Assembly (NCBI GenBank): GCA_030248065.1
Contig: JASAMV010003811.1
Location: forward strand, 1 to 10,641
Direction of reading: 5' to 3'
DNA length: 10,641 nucleotides
Source: Rhynchonema sp. JSB1_4
Lineage: Eukaryota > Nematoda > Chromadorea > Monhysterida > Xyalidae
Position 1 is the first letter of the stretch. Every line of letters begins with the position of its first letter. Below, piece by piece: positions 1 through 7,155 of the stretch. The notes under the pieces are model-generated. The model was not told the origin of the DNA. It saw only the letters and a list, made by a program, of their open reading frames with translations, and ran no database searches. The position numbers and the translations under genes were made by a program.

Positions 1-184
1 TTTTGTAGTTTTGGGCAGTTTCTGGCTGGAATCAAAAAACTTTAAAACTAAAGTTTTTTAAAAGGTGTTTTAATAAGAATAATTATCTGTTAACCACTGC
101 GTGTACAGACTATTTGAAATAAGTGCTGTCGTCACAAAAACAATAAATCCAGCAGATCACACGTCACTAGGCAGCGATTTTCAG
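1..184. other. Probable intron or 5' flank of the serine protease exon
   Basis: This AT-rich stretch shows no convincing coding. The protease frame is closed by a TGA at 115-117. It ends in a pyrimidine-containing tract followed by AG at 183-184 (ttttcag), which makes a reasonable 3' splice site. Intron identity is inferred from that AG and from the point where protease similarity begins. Confidence 0.5.
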
Positions 185-317
185 ACGGTACAGACTCAAA
201 GATTGGATCTTGGCCTTGGCACGTTCTGCTAAAAATTCATCTGCACGGCGGCCCCGCCAGCACATGCGGCGGCGTTATTATCGGTGAACGGCACGTACTG
301 ACTGCCGCTCACTGCGT
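185..317 (+). CDS. Trypsin/chymotrypsin-like serine protease, single internal exon with catalytic His (partial)
   Basis: Read in the frame with codons at 187, 190 and so on, the sequence gives GTDSKIGSWPWHV, then CGGVIIGERHVLTAAHCV. This is the classic N-terminal part of an S1-family protease domain. The Cys codon at 265-267 corresponds to chymotrypsin Cys42, His at 310-312 to catalytic His57, and Cys at 313-315 to Cys58, the usual disulfide partner of Cys42. The Ser-Trp-Pro-Trp motif is also typical. The mature N-terminus (IVxG type) appears to be split by an intron: with AG at 183-184 as acceptor, the exon starts with the last two bases (AC) of a split codon followed by GGT ACA, which would fit an IVN-G-T junction. 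The 3' end is uncertain; GTATGC at 318-323 is my preferred donor, but GT at 316 or 324 is possible. Downstream codons up to the stop at 520-522 run into a hairpin repeat and look non-coding. The exons carrying the Asp102 and Ser195 motifs are not visible here. Such proteins are usually secreted zymogens; the substrate cannot be inferred. Confidence 0.82.
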
Positions 318-369
318 GTATGCGTGTTTTCCTTTTCACACCTGGGAGCACTTTCTATTTCATACAATA

Positions 370-1030
370 GAAACTTACAAACAAGAAGAAAAATGCCTGC
401 TGTCGCGCGGCAAGAATCAGGATATGGTTCTCGGTATCATGCTGGTCGCATATAAAACACCTATACAAGATTGTTTACTCCCCAAAGTAAAAAGATTGCG
501 CACAGGAGCAAAAGGCGACTAAAAACATTACCGAAACAGAAGAAAAGCCTATCTGCCAAAAAAAATGAACAGGATTTAGAAAGAAGCGTTGCATTCCATT
601 TTAAAAGTGAATTAAAAAGCGATACGCCATGAAGGAACCATATTTCAGCCAACGCATAATCGTTTTACCCACTTTATACCGTTACTAGTACGAATCGAAC
701 CTGTGACAGGTTGCCGTCGTCGCCTCATTGCGCTATTGGCCGCAATATGATTCCCTGATGGCGTATCGCTTTTTAATTCACTTTTCAAATGGAATGCAAT
801 GCTTCTTTCTAAATCCTGTTCATTTTTTGGCAGATAGGCTTTTCTTCTGTTTCGGTGATGTTTTTAGTCGCCTTTTGCTCCTGTGCGCAATCACTGATAT
901 GTTTTTACTTTGGGGAGTAAACAATCTTGTATAGGTGTTTTATATGCGACCATCATGATACCGAGAGCCATATCCTGATTCTTGCCGCGCGACAGCAGGT
1001 ATTTTTCTTCTTGTATTTTTGTTTTATATC
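370..1030. mobile_element. Hairpin (inverted-repeat) element with ~270 bp arms, MITE/foldback-like
   Basis: The sequence from about 376 to 645 reappears as its reverse complement at about 733-1022. Long near-identical blocks include the tract reading CTGTCGCGCGGCAAGAATCA at 399-418 and its complement near 975-995, the ACACCTATACAAGATTGTTT block near 458-477, and CAGAAGAAAAGCCTATCTGCC near 537-557. The arms differ by scattered substitutions and small indels; for example, an extra 'atatcagt' sits in the right arm near 893-900. The loop is about 646-732. The outer ends fade gradually (around 370 and 1025), and I see no clear target-site duplication. No protein is encoded; the short open frames in both arms are chance. 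It lies about 50-60 bp after the protease exon and is probably inserted in its intron. Confidence 0.85.
614..735 (-). promoter_or_regulatory. Possible tRNA-like Pol III A/B boxes in the hairpin loop
   Basis: On the minus strand, positions 735-723 read TAGCGCAATGAGG, which resembles an A box. Positions 701-692 read GGTTCGATTC, which fits the B-box pattern GWTCRANNC. A T-run that could end a Pol III transcript lies at 618-614 on the same strand. The starts of the two boxes are only 34 bases apart, shorter than in a normal tRNA (about 44), and the T-stem is incomplete, so this is at best a decayed tRNA-derived promoter. A perfect short palindrome, AACCTGT-G-ACAGGTT (698-712), overlaps the B box and could explain the resemblance by chance. 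Confidence 0.2.
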
Positions 1031-1204
1031 GAGTAAGCGCATTTTCTCATTCGGTTGACGGAAAATACATATGATCGCACTGATAATTTCTTCACTACAC
1101 AGAGGAATTCACTATGTAGAGGTTCACCTAGTGGTGGTTTGACTGTATTCATGTTACTGTTTCACACCTCAATCAAGTAAGAGGTAAAAAAGCGATGACA
1201 CGAT
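1031..1204. other. Unassigned spacer between hairpin element and satellite array
   Basis: I see no coding similarity, RNA gene or repeat here. The sequence is of ordinary composition and separates the hairpin element from the first, divergent unit of the 155 bp array. Confidence 0.5.
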
Positions 1205-2116
1205 CGGATTCCCCGACCCCAGAAACATAAACAGCTGACACATTATTGGAGATCAGGTCACTATTACACTATTTATTCGCATTGATCAATACTGAGTTCC
1301 GGTTCTAGTTCCAGTTCTGGCTCCGAAAAGTTCCAGATTTAGAAACCAATGCCACAGTTGGGTTTCTCGACCCCGAAAACCTATATACCGCACGCACTGT
1401 CGTTATGATCAGGCCAGTGTTGTGCGACTTTTGCATGGATAAATACTGAGTTCCGGTTCCAGTTTCGGTTCTGGCTTCGGAGAGCTCCGGATTTAAAAAC
1501 CAATGTCGCCATTAGATTTCTCGACCCCGAAAACCTATATACCGCACGCACTGTCTTTATGATCAGACCAGTACTGTGCGACTTATTTGCATGGCTAAAT
1601 ACTGAGTTCCGGTTCCAGTTCTCGGTTCTGGCTCCGAGGGGCTCCGGATTCAAAAGCCAATGTCACCATTAGATTTCTCAAGCCCGAAAACCTACATACC
1701 GCACGCACTGTCTTTATGAGCAGACCGGTATTGTACGACTTATTTGCATGGCTAAATACTGAGCTCCGGTTCCAGTTCCGGTTCTGGCTCCGAAGAGCTC
1801 CGGATTGAAAAGCCAGTGCCACCATTAGATTTCTCGACCCCGAAAACCTATATATCGCACGCACTGTCTTTATGATCAGACCAGTATTGTGCGACTTATT
1901 TGCTTGATAAGTACTGAGTTCCGGTTCTGGCTCCGAAGGGCTCCGGATTCAAAACCCAATGTCACCATTAGATTTCTCGACCCCGAAAACCTACATACCG
2001 CACGCATTGTCTTTATGAGCAGACCAGTATTGTGCGACTTATTTGCATGGCTAAATACTGAGTTCCGGTTCCAGTTCCGGTTCTGGCTCCGAAGAGCTCC
2101 GGATTGAAAAGCCACA
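1205..2116. repeat. Tandem satellite array, unit ~155 bp, about six copies
   Basis: The landmark ACTGAG(T/C)TCCGGTTC occurs at 1291, 1445, 1601, 1758, 1913 and 2057, giving spacings of 154, 156, 157, 155 and 144. Each unit runs through a TTTCTCGACCCCGAAAACCTA block, an ACCGCACGCA block, a GATCAGACCAGT(A/G)TTGTGCGACTT block, and a hexamer-rich tract (GGTTCC-AGTTCC-GGTTCT-GGCTCC). The shorter last spacing comes from loss of about two hexamers in the unit at 1913. The first unit (about 1205-1290) is strongly diverged and the last is cut off after the hexamer tract. Several minus-strand open frames span units, but they change frame between copies and look accidental. Confidence 0.92.
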
Positions 2117-2134
2117 CAGCGATTCAAGCAATGT

Positions 2135-2395
2135 TTGACATGTTTGATATTTGATAAATCCTCAAATCAAATCAAATATCAAACTTGTCTTCAAACATCA
2201 AAAATCAAATGTGTCAAACATCAAACTTGTCAAATCAAACATCAAACATTGCAAATCAAACATCAAATATTGCAAATCAAACATCAAATATTGCAAATCA
2301 AACATCAAATCTGTCAAATCAAACATCAAACTTGTCTTCAAATATGCAAATCAAATCAAACTTGTCAAATAATGCTGCGATTTTCAAATATAGCT
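2135..2395. repeat. 21 bp tandem array (CAAATCAAACATCAAATATTG-type)
   Basis: The core at about 2227-2330 repeats a 21 bp unit built from CAAATCAAACATCAAA plus a variable TATTG, CATTG or CTGTC tail. Looser, interrupted copies lie on both sides. Because 21 is a multiple of three, all three plus-strand frames stay open for a while, producing low-complexity Asn/Gln/Thr/Ser- or Lys/Ile-rich open frames that I do not regard as genes. At the left edge a short inverted repeat (GTTTGATATTTG near 2141 and CAAATATCAAAC near 2174) could fold. Confidence 0.85.
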
Positions 2396-2609
2396 TGTAG
2401 ACAAAGTTTTTGTTTGGTTTCTGTTTGGTTCAGACGTTCAGAGTATTTGAAAAGTCACTTATTGAGCCAATGTCAGGGTGCTAACATGTTTGAAAGCTCA
2501 CAATGTATATGTTTATGTATATGTATATGTATATGTGCACACATCTAGGCCCCAGAGCTTGTTTCTTATGCAGTTTTTGTGACTGTCACTTGTTTTTACT
2601 GTGTAAAAG
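2396..2609. repeat. Spacer containing a TATG/ATGTAT microsatellite (2503-2540)
   Basis: Most of this stretch is unassigned. Positions 2503-2540 are an ATGTAT/TATATG simple repeat ending in GTGCACAC. I see no gene. Confidence 0.7.
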
Positions 2610-2923
2610 CAGTGGTGGATCCAGCCTTCGGCCAAGGTCGGCCAAATTCCAAAAGTCATTTTCGTCTGGTGCATGTGTGATTTTTCAAAAATCGTTTTTA
2701 TCCAATGTTTGTTTATAATTGGGCGATTTTGCGACAGCCAAATTTCAATGTTATGGGTGTATCTAACGAGCAAAGCGCGCGATTTTTGGATCTTTCAAGT
2801 GTATTAAAGTCAATATCCTACGACTTAGGGGCGCCTTTCCTTCTTCTCTCCGAAATGGCCCCTTCAGGGGCCACTTTGACCAAAGGGGGCCCAGGCCCCT
2901 GTGGCCCCCTGGATCCGCTGGTG
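2610..2923. mobile_element. MITE-like element with GGATCCAG terminal inverted repeats (remnant)
   Basis: The left end reads CAGTGGTGGATCCAG (2610-2624). The right end reads CTGGATCCGCTGGTG (2909-2923), whose complement is CACCAGCGGATCCAG, so the ends form an imperfect inverted repeat about 314 bp apart. The right part is rich in GGGGCCC-type blocks and has a strong hairpin, TGGCCCC-TTCA-GGGGCCA, at 2856-2873. Short GC-rich non-autonomous elements with GGCGGATCCAG-like ends are, from memory, common in invertebrate genomes and often hAT-like, but I see no clear 8 bp target duplication, so the family is a guess. Confidence 0.5.
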
Positions 2924-3142
2924 TTGTACAGTCGCCTTGCTGCAACAGGTTCCTACTGTTAGACCTCGCACATGTGCCTACAAACTTCGTTGCACGATTA
3001 GGTGTGTCGTGGACAACGCAGCGGCAGACGAAAGACAAGGGCCAGCGTTTTTACAAAGCGACCGATTCACTCCACGTGTTCTATATCGGTGTAGTTGTTG
3101 GCCTGTGCCTTAAAGGCATAAATTATAACTAAACGACTTGCA
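2924..3142. other. Unassigned sequence before the giant palindrome
   Basis: I see no recognisable gene, RNA or repeat. Weak open frames cross it on both strands but resemble nothing I know. The matching inverted copy of the next element starts at about 3143. Confidence 0.4.
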
Positions 3143-3644
3143 CCGAATTCTATGAAAGTTGGCACATTAATTGGACATAGTCCAAAAGAGTCACAGCCAA
3201 AACATTATTTCCCATACCAGCTCCCTGTCTGAGCCCGGGCGGTCAAAACTTGAAAAGTAGGGAACCGACCTCCACCAAAACTCCACCTCCGACCTCCACC
3301 AAAACTTCCCATTACCAGCCTAATATTTCGCTTTGGTTTCAATTTTTCATAGACAATCAAGTTTGAGAGAAGTTAGCTCAGTTGTGTCTGGTCCAACTTT
3401 TTGGCCATTCCCTGATCACCAAATTAACACTGTCTGCAGCCTTTCTACATGATAATTATGCTGTGGATGTGTGACAAATGCAAATTCTGGTAGCAGCGTT
3501 ACAAAACTAACTAAGATCGCTTGTAATTGTGATGCAACGATTCGTAAACCACTACAAAAATAGAAATAGCAATATTTAACCTTGCTGCTATTTTTAAATA
3601 AAAGGCAGCAAACGGCAGCATATTGCTCCTGTTTGTTCCTTTTT
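3143..3644. repeat. Left arm: terminal segment of the foldback element
   Basis: This segment is collinear, inverted, with about 10145-10641. Shared landmarks include GAAAGTTGGCACATTAATTGG, TCTGAGCCCGGGCGGTCAAA, TAGCTCAGTTGTGTCTGGTC and ACATGATAATTATGCTGTGG. A 24 bp tandem duplication containing CGACCTCCACCAAAACT occurs at 3266-3282 and 3290-3306; in the right arm the second copy has drifted. Near 3540-3640 the arms differ by several indels. No gene is supported. Confidence 0.85.
3171..3185. repeat. Subterminal hairpin, left arm
   Basis: TTGGAC-ATA-GTCCAA is a perfect 6 bp stem with a 3-base loop, about 30 bp inside the left end. The right arm keeps the same stem with a different loop (10594-10610). 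Confidence 0.6.
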
Positions 3645-4390
3645 AGGGCGCGTCCATGCAGGCCAGGGCCAGGGCCGAGGCCGGGGCCGGGGTATAAGCG
3701 AAACATTTTTCTGACCAGGCGACATTACAGCTACAGGGTTGTGAATAATTCAACATTGTTTTCATATATGCAGCTGTGCGTGTGTGTTCGCGTTGGGTGT
3801 GCTCGTGCCTGATTTATCAAGGTAATGGCTATTTTGTTCTTTTTCTTTATATTATACAAATTTGTTCGATCAATTTAATTTAAAATGCTTTATTCTTGAA
3901 TATTGGCGGATGAAACGTCGCCAGGTGACATAAATTGTTCGAGCAACCGCAGTCAACGATATGGAAACGCGATTTTCGAGTAACCCATATTTCAACCAAT
4001 CAGCGAAAAGTGCACGTCGTGTATGTGCACGGTCAAAAGCGGACTGTATATATATAATTGCAGGCAGAATTTCAGTGCTGGTCAACCAATATTTCAAACT
4101 GCAGCCAGAATTTGCAATTTACACATTTGTATAACCTAAAGAGAGAACCACAAAATTGCCATGAACTTGATAAATCAGGTAACAGCACACCCAACGCGAA
4201 CACACACGCACAGCTGCATATACGAAAACAATCTTGAATTATTCACAACCCTGTAGCTGTAATGTCGCCTGGTCAGAAAAATGTTTCGTTTATACCCCGA
4301 CCACAGCCCCGGCCCTGTCGGTGCGCCCATGCAGGCCAGGGACGTGGCCGGGGCCGGGGCCCTGGCCTACATGGGCGCGCCCTTATCCCA
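3645..4390. repeat. Left arm: inner inverted repeat with GC-rich edges
   Basis: Positions about 3645-3868 are repeated in inverted orientation at about 4117-4385, around a ~250 bp spacer. Both halves carry a GC-rich tract (CCATGCAGGCCAGGG then GGCCGGGG repeats), GAAACATTTTTCTGACCAGG, CGACATTACAGCTACAGGGT, and GCAGCTGTGCGTGTG. The spacer contains TATATATATAATTGCAGG (4048-4065) and a GTGCACGTCGTGTATGTGCAC region (about 4011-4031). No open frame here looks like a gene. Confidence 0.85.
4323..4378. repeat. GC-rich hairpin, 19 bp stem, possible G-quadruplex loop
   Basis: GCGCCCATGCAGGCCAGGG at 4323-4341 pairs with CCCTGGCCTACATGGGCGC at 4360-4378 with one mismatch, around an 18-base loop rich in GGCCGGGG. 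The equivalent at about 9408-9467 in the right arm is less perfect. The related tract at about 3663-3692 lacks the second stem half but has four or more G-runs. Confidence 0.75.
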
Positions 4391-4660
4391 AATCTTGCTA
4401 CTGTTTGCATCTGTTTAGGGGTATCTTGCTGCCGTTTAACGGAGCTTGCCGCTGTTTATCCTGTTTATTACTGCATTGCGTTTGCTGCAGTTTGTCATTT
4501 TCAAATTATCACACCAATGTATTATGCGGGTCAATAGGACTGAACATCCAGAATCCCTGGTGCAGGTGGGGCAATGTATCCGGGCATGTAGTAGTGTTGG
4601 TGCAAAATATCCGGAGGGGGTTATAGTAGCGCTGCGGCAAAGTATATTTGTGTGCAAAGT
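4391..4660. repeat. Left arm: linker between inner inverted repeat and array
   Basis: This linker matches about 9086-9404 in reverse complement. Shared blocks include TATGCGGGTCAATAGGACTGAACATCCA (4522-4549), GGTTATAGTAGCGCTGCGG (4619-4637) and AAAGTATATTTGTGTGCAA (4640-4658). It also holds loose internal repeats of CTGCCGTTT/CTGTTT type (about 4400-4490). No gene is supported. Confidence 0.8.
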
Positions 4661-7079
4661 ATCCTGACGCAATTTATTCGGAGTTCTTTGCTCTCGCTGA
4701 CTTTAAACAATCAAAACAGTCACTTAGAGGCCAAGTTTATTCTGTGATCTCTGTGCTGGTCAATTTGCGAGCAGTGGGGATGCCTAGCACAACGCAATTC
4801 ATTCGGAGTACTTTGCTCTCGCTGACTTTAAACAACTAAAACAGACACTCAGAGGCCAAATTTATTCTGTGGTCTCTCCGCTAGTCAATTTGCGATCAGT
4901 GGGGATGCCTACCTCCAACGCAATTTATTCGGAGTTCTTTGCTCTCGCTGACCTTAAACAACTAAAACAGACGCTCAGAGGACAAGTTTATTCTGTGGTC
5001 TCTGCGCTAGTCAATTCGCGAGCAGCGTGGATGCCTACCTCCAACGCAATTTATTCGCAGTTCTTTGCTCTCGCTGATTTTAAACAACTAAAACAGACGC
5101 TCAGAGGCCAAGTTTATTCTGTGATCTCTGCGCTAGTCAATTTGCGAGCAGTGGGAATGTCTACCTCCAACGCAATTTATTCGGAGTTCTTTGCTCTCGC
5201 TGACTTTAAACAACTAAAACAGACGCTCAGAAGTCAAATTTATTCTGTGGTCTCTGCGCTAGTCAATTTGTAATCAGTGGGGATGCCTACCTCCAACGCA
5301 ATTTATTCGGAATTCTTTGCTCTCGCTGACTTTAAACAACCAAAACAGACGCTCAGAGGCCAAGTTTATTCTGTGATCTCTACGCTGGTCAATTTGCGAG
5401 CAGTGGGGATGCCTAGCTCCAACGCAATTCATTCGGAGTTCTTTGCTCTCTCTGACTTTAAACAACTAAAACAGACACTCAGAGGCCAAATTTATTCTGT
5501 GGTCTCTGCGCTGGTCAATTTGCGATCACTGGGGATGCCTACCTCCAACGCAATTTATTCGGAGTTCGTTGCTCTCGCTGGCTTTAAACAACTAAATGAG
5601 ACGCTCAGAGGCCAAGTTTATTCTGTAGTCTCTGCGCTTGTCAATTTGCGATCAGTGGAGATGCCTACCTCCAACGCAATTTATTCGGAGTTCTTTGCTC
5701 TCGCTGACTTTAAAGAACTAAAAGAGACGCTCAGAAGCCAAGTTTATTCTGTAGTCTCTGCGCTTGTCAATTTGCGATCAGTGGGGATGCCTACCTCCAA
5801 CGCAATTTATTTGGAGTTCTTTGCTCTCGCTGACTTTAAACAACTAAAAGAGACGCTCAGATGCCAAGATTATTCTGTGGTCTGTGCGCCAGTCAATTTG
5901 CGAGCAGTGGGGATGCCTACCTCCGACGCAATTTATTTGGAGTTCTTTGCTCTTGCCGAAATAATCAACTAAAACAGACTTTCAGAGGCCACGCTTATGC
6001 TGTGGTCTCTGCTCTAGTCACTTTGCGAGCAGTTAGGATGACTACCTCCAACGCAAATTATTCGGAGTTCTTTGCTTTCGCTGACTTTAAACAGCTAAAA
6101 CAGACCTTCAGGGGCCACGTTTATTCTGTGCTGTCTCCGCTAGTCAATGTATGAGTAGTGGGGATGCCTACCTCCAACGCAATTTATTCGGAGTTCTTTG
6201 CTCTCGCTGACTTTAAACAACTAAAACAGACGCTCAGAGGCCAAGTTTATTCTGTAGTCTCTGATCCAGTCAATTTGCGATCAGTGGCGATGCCTACCTC
6301 CAACGCAATTTATTCGGAGTTCTTTGCTCTCGCTAACTTTAAACAACTAAAAGAGACGCTCAGAGGCCAAGTTTATTCTGTAGTCTCTGATCCAGTCAAT
6401 TTGCGATCAGTGGCGATGCCTACCTCCAACGCAATTTATTCGGAGTTCTTTGCTCTCGCTGACTTTAAACAACTAAAAGAGACGCTCAGAGGCCAAGTTT
6501 ATTCTGTAGTCTCAGCGCTTGTCAATTTGCGAGCAGTAGGGATGTCCACCTGCAACGCAATTTATTCGGAGTTCTTTGCTATCGCTGACTTTAAACAACT
6601 AAAACAGACGCTCAGAGGCCAAGTTTATTCTGTGATCTCTGCGCTAGTCAATTTGCGAGCAGTGGGAATGTCTACCTCCAACGCAATTTATTCGGAGTTC
6701 TTTGCTCTCGCTGACTTTAAACAACTAAAACAGACCTTCAGGGGCCACGTTTATTCTGTGAACTCTGCGCTAGTCAATTTGCGAGCAGTGGGAATGTCTA
6801 CCTCCAACGCAATTTATTCGGAGTTCTTTGCTCTCGCTGACTTTAAACAACTAAAACAGACGCTCAGAGGCCAAGTTTATTCTGTGGTCTGTGCGCCAGC
6901 CAATTTGCGAGCAGTGGGGATGCCTACCTCCAACGCAATTTATTCGGAGTTCTTTGCTCTCGCTGACTTTAAACAGCTAAAACAGACCTTCAGGGGCCAC
7001 GTTTATTCTGTGGTGTCTCCGCTAGTCAATGTATGAGCAGTGGGGATCCCTAAGTCCAACGCAATTTATTTGGAGTACA
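4661..7079. repeat. Left 126 bp tandem array, 19 units, nearly indel-free
   Basis: The landmark (A)TGCCTAC or its variant falls at 4780, 4905, 5031, 5157, 5283, 5409, 5535, 5661, 5787, 5913, 6038, 6164, 6290, 6416, 6542, 6668, 6794, 6920 and 7046. All spacings are 126 except two of 125 (4780-4905 and 5913-6038). Since 126 is 42 codons, the plus strand stays open over 5277-5972 and 6158-7036, giving 42-residue repeats with SNAIYSEFFALADFKQL and LRGQVYSVVSALVNL segments. Stops occur at 5271-5273 (TAA) and in the units with GTATGAG (near 6151 and 7032). Differences between units fall at all codon positions and often change the residue, and the right-arm partner is full of frameshifts, so I annotate a satellite array rather than a protein. 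Confidence 0.95.
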
Positions 7080-7155
7080 CGCTCTCTACCTCGGTGCTTA
7101 AATTCCCTTTGGCTCCCAAAACATTTGTGTGTTGAACAACGTTGCTGTTTGCGTA
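7080..7155. other. Centre of the giant palindrome, unique spacer
   Basis: About 75 bp that match neither array well separate the two opposite arrays. A CAACGTTG self-complementary octamer lies near 7137-7144. This would be part of the hairpin loop together with the four unpaired left units. Confidence 0.6.

Noticed and set aside
316..522. Continuation of the protease protein to the stop at 520-522
   Set aside because: Protease similarity ends just after the AAHC motif. From about 376 the sequence belongs to a hairpin repeat that recurs inverted downstream.
1381..2127. Minus-strand open frames across the satellite (Arg/Asn/Ser-rich)
   Set aside because: They repeat with the satellite unit, shift frame between copies and match no family I recognise.
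2135..2548. 137-codon open frame rich in Ile, Gln, Thr and Cys
   Set aside because: It is a translation of the 21 bp array and the adjacent microsatellite; the other two plus-strand frames are equally open.
2763..3038. Minus-strand 91-codon open frame as a gene
   Set aside because: It spans the edge of the MITE-like remnant, shows no recognisable domain and has no splice or promoter support.
4234..4626. Pro/Arg-rich open frame over the GC tract
   Set aside because: The apparent protein is low-complexity translation of GGCCGGGG repeats, and the mirrored copy does not keep the frame.
5277..7036. Open frames of 231 and 292 codons as a real repetitive protein gene
   Set aside because: The open frame follows from a stop-free 126 bp satellite unit. 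There are internal stops, no promoter or splice context, and the mirrored copy is frame-broken.
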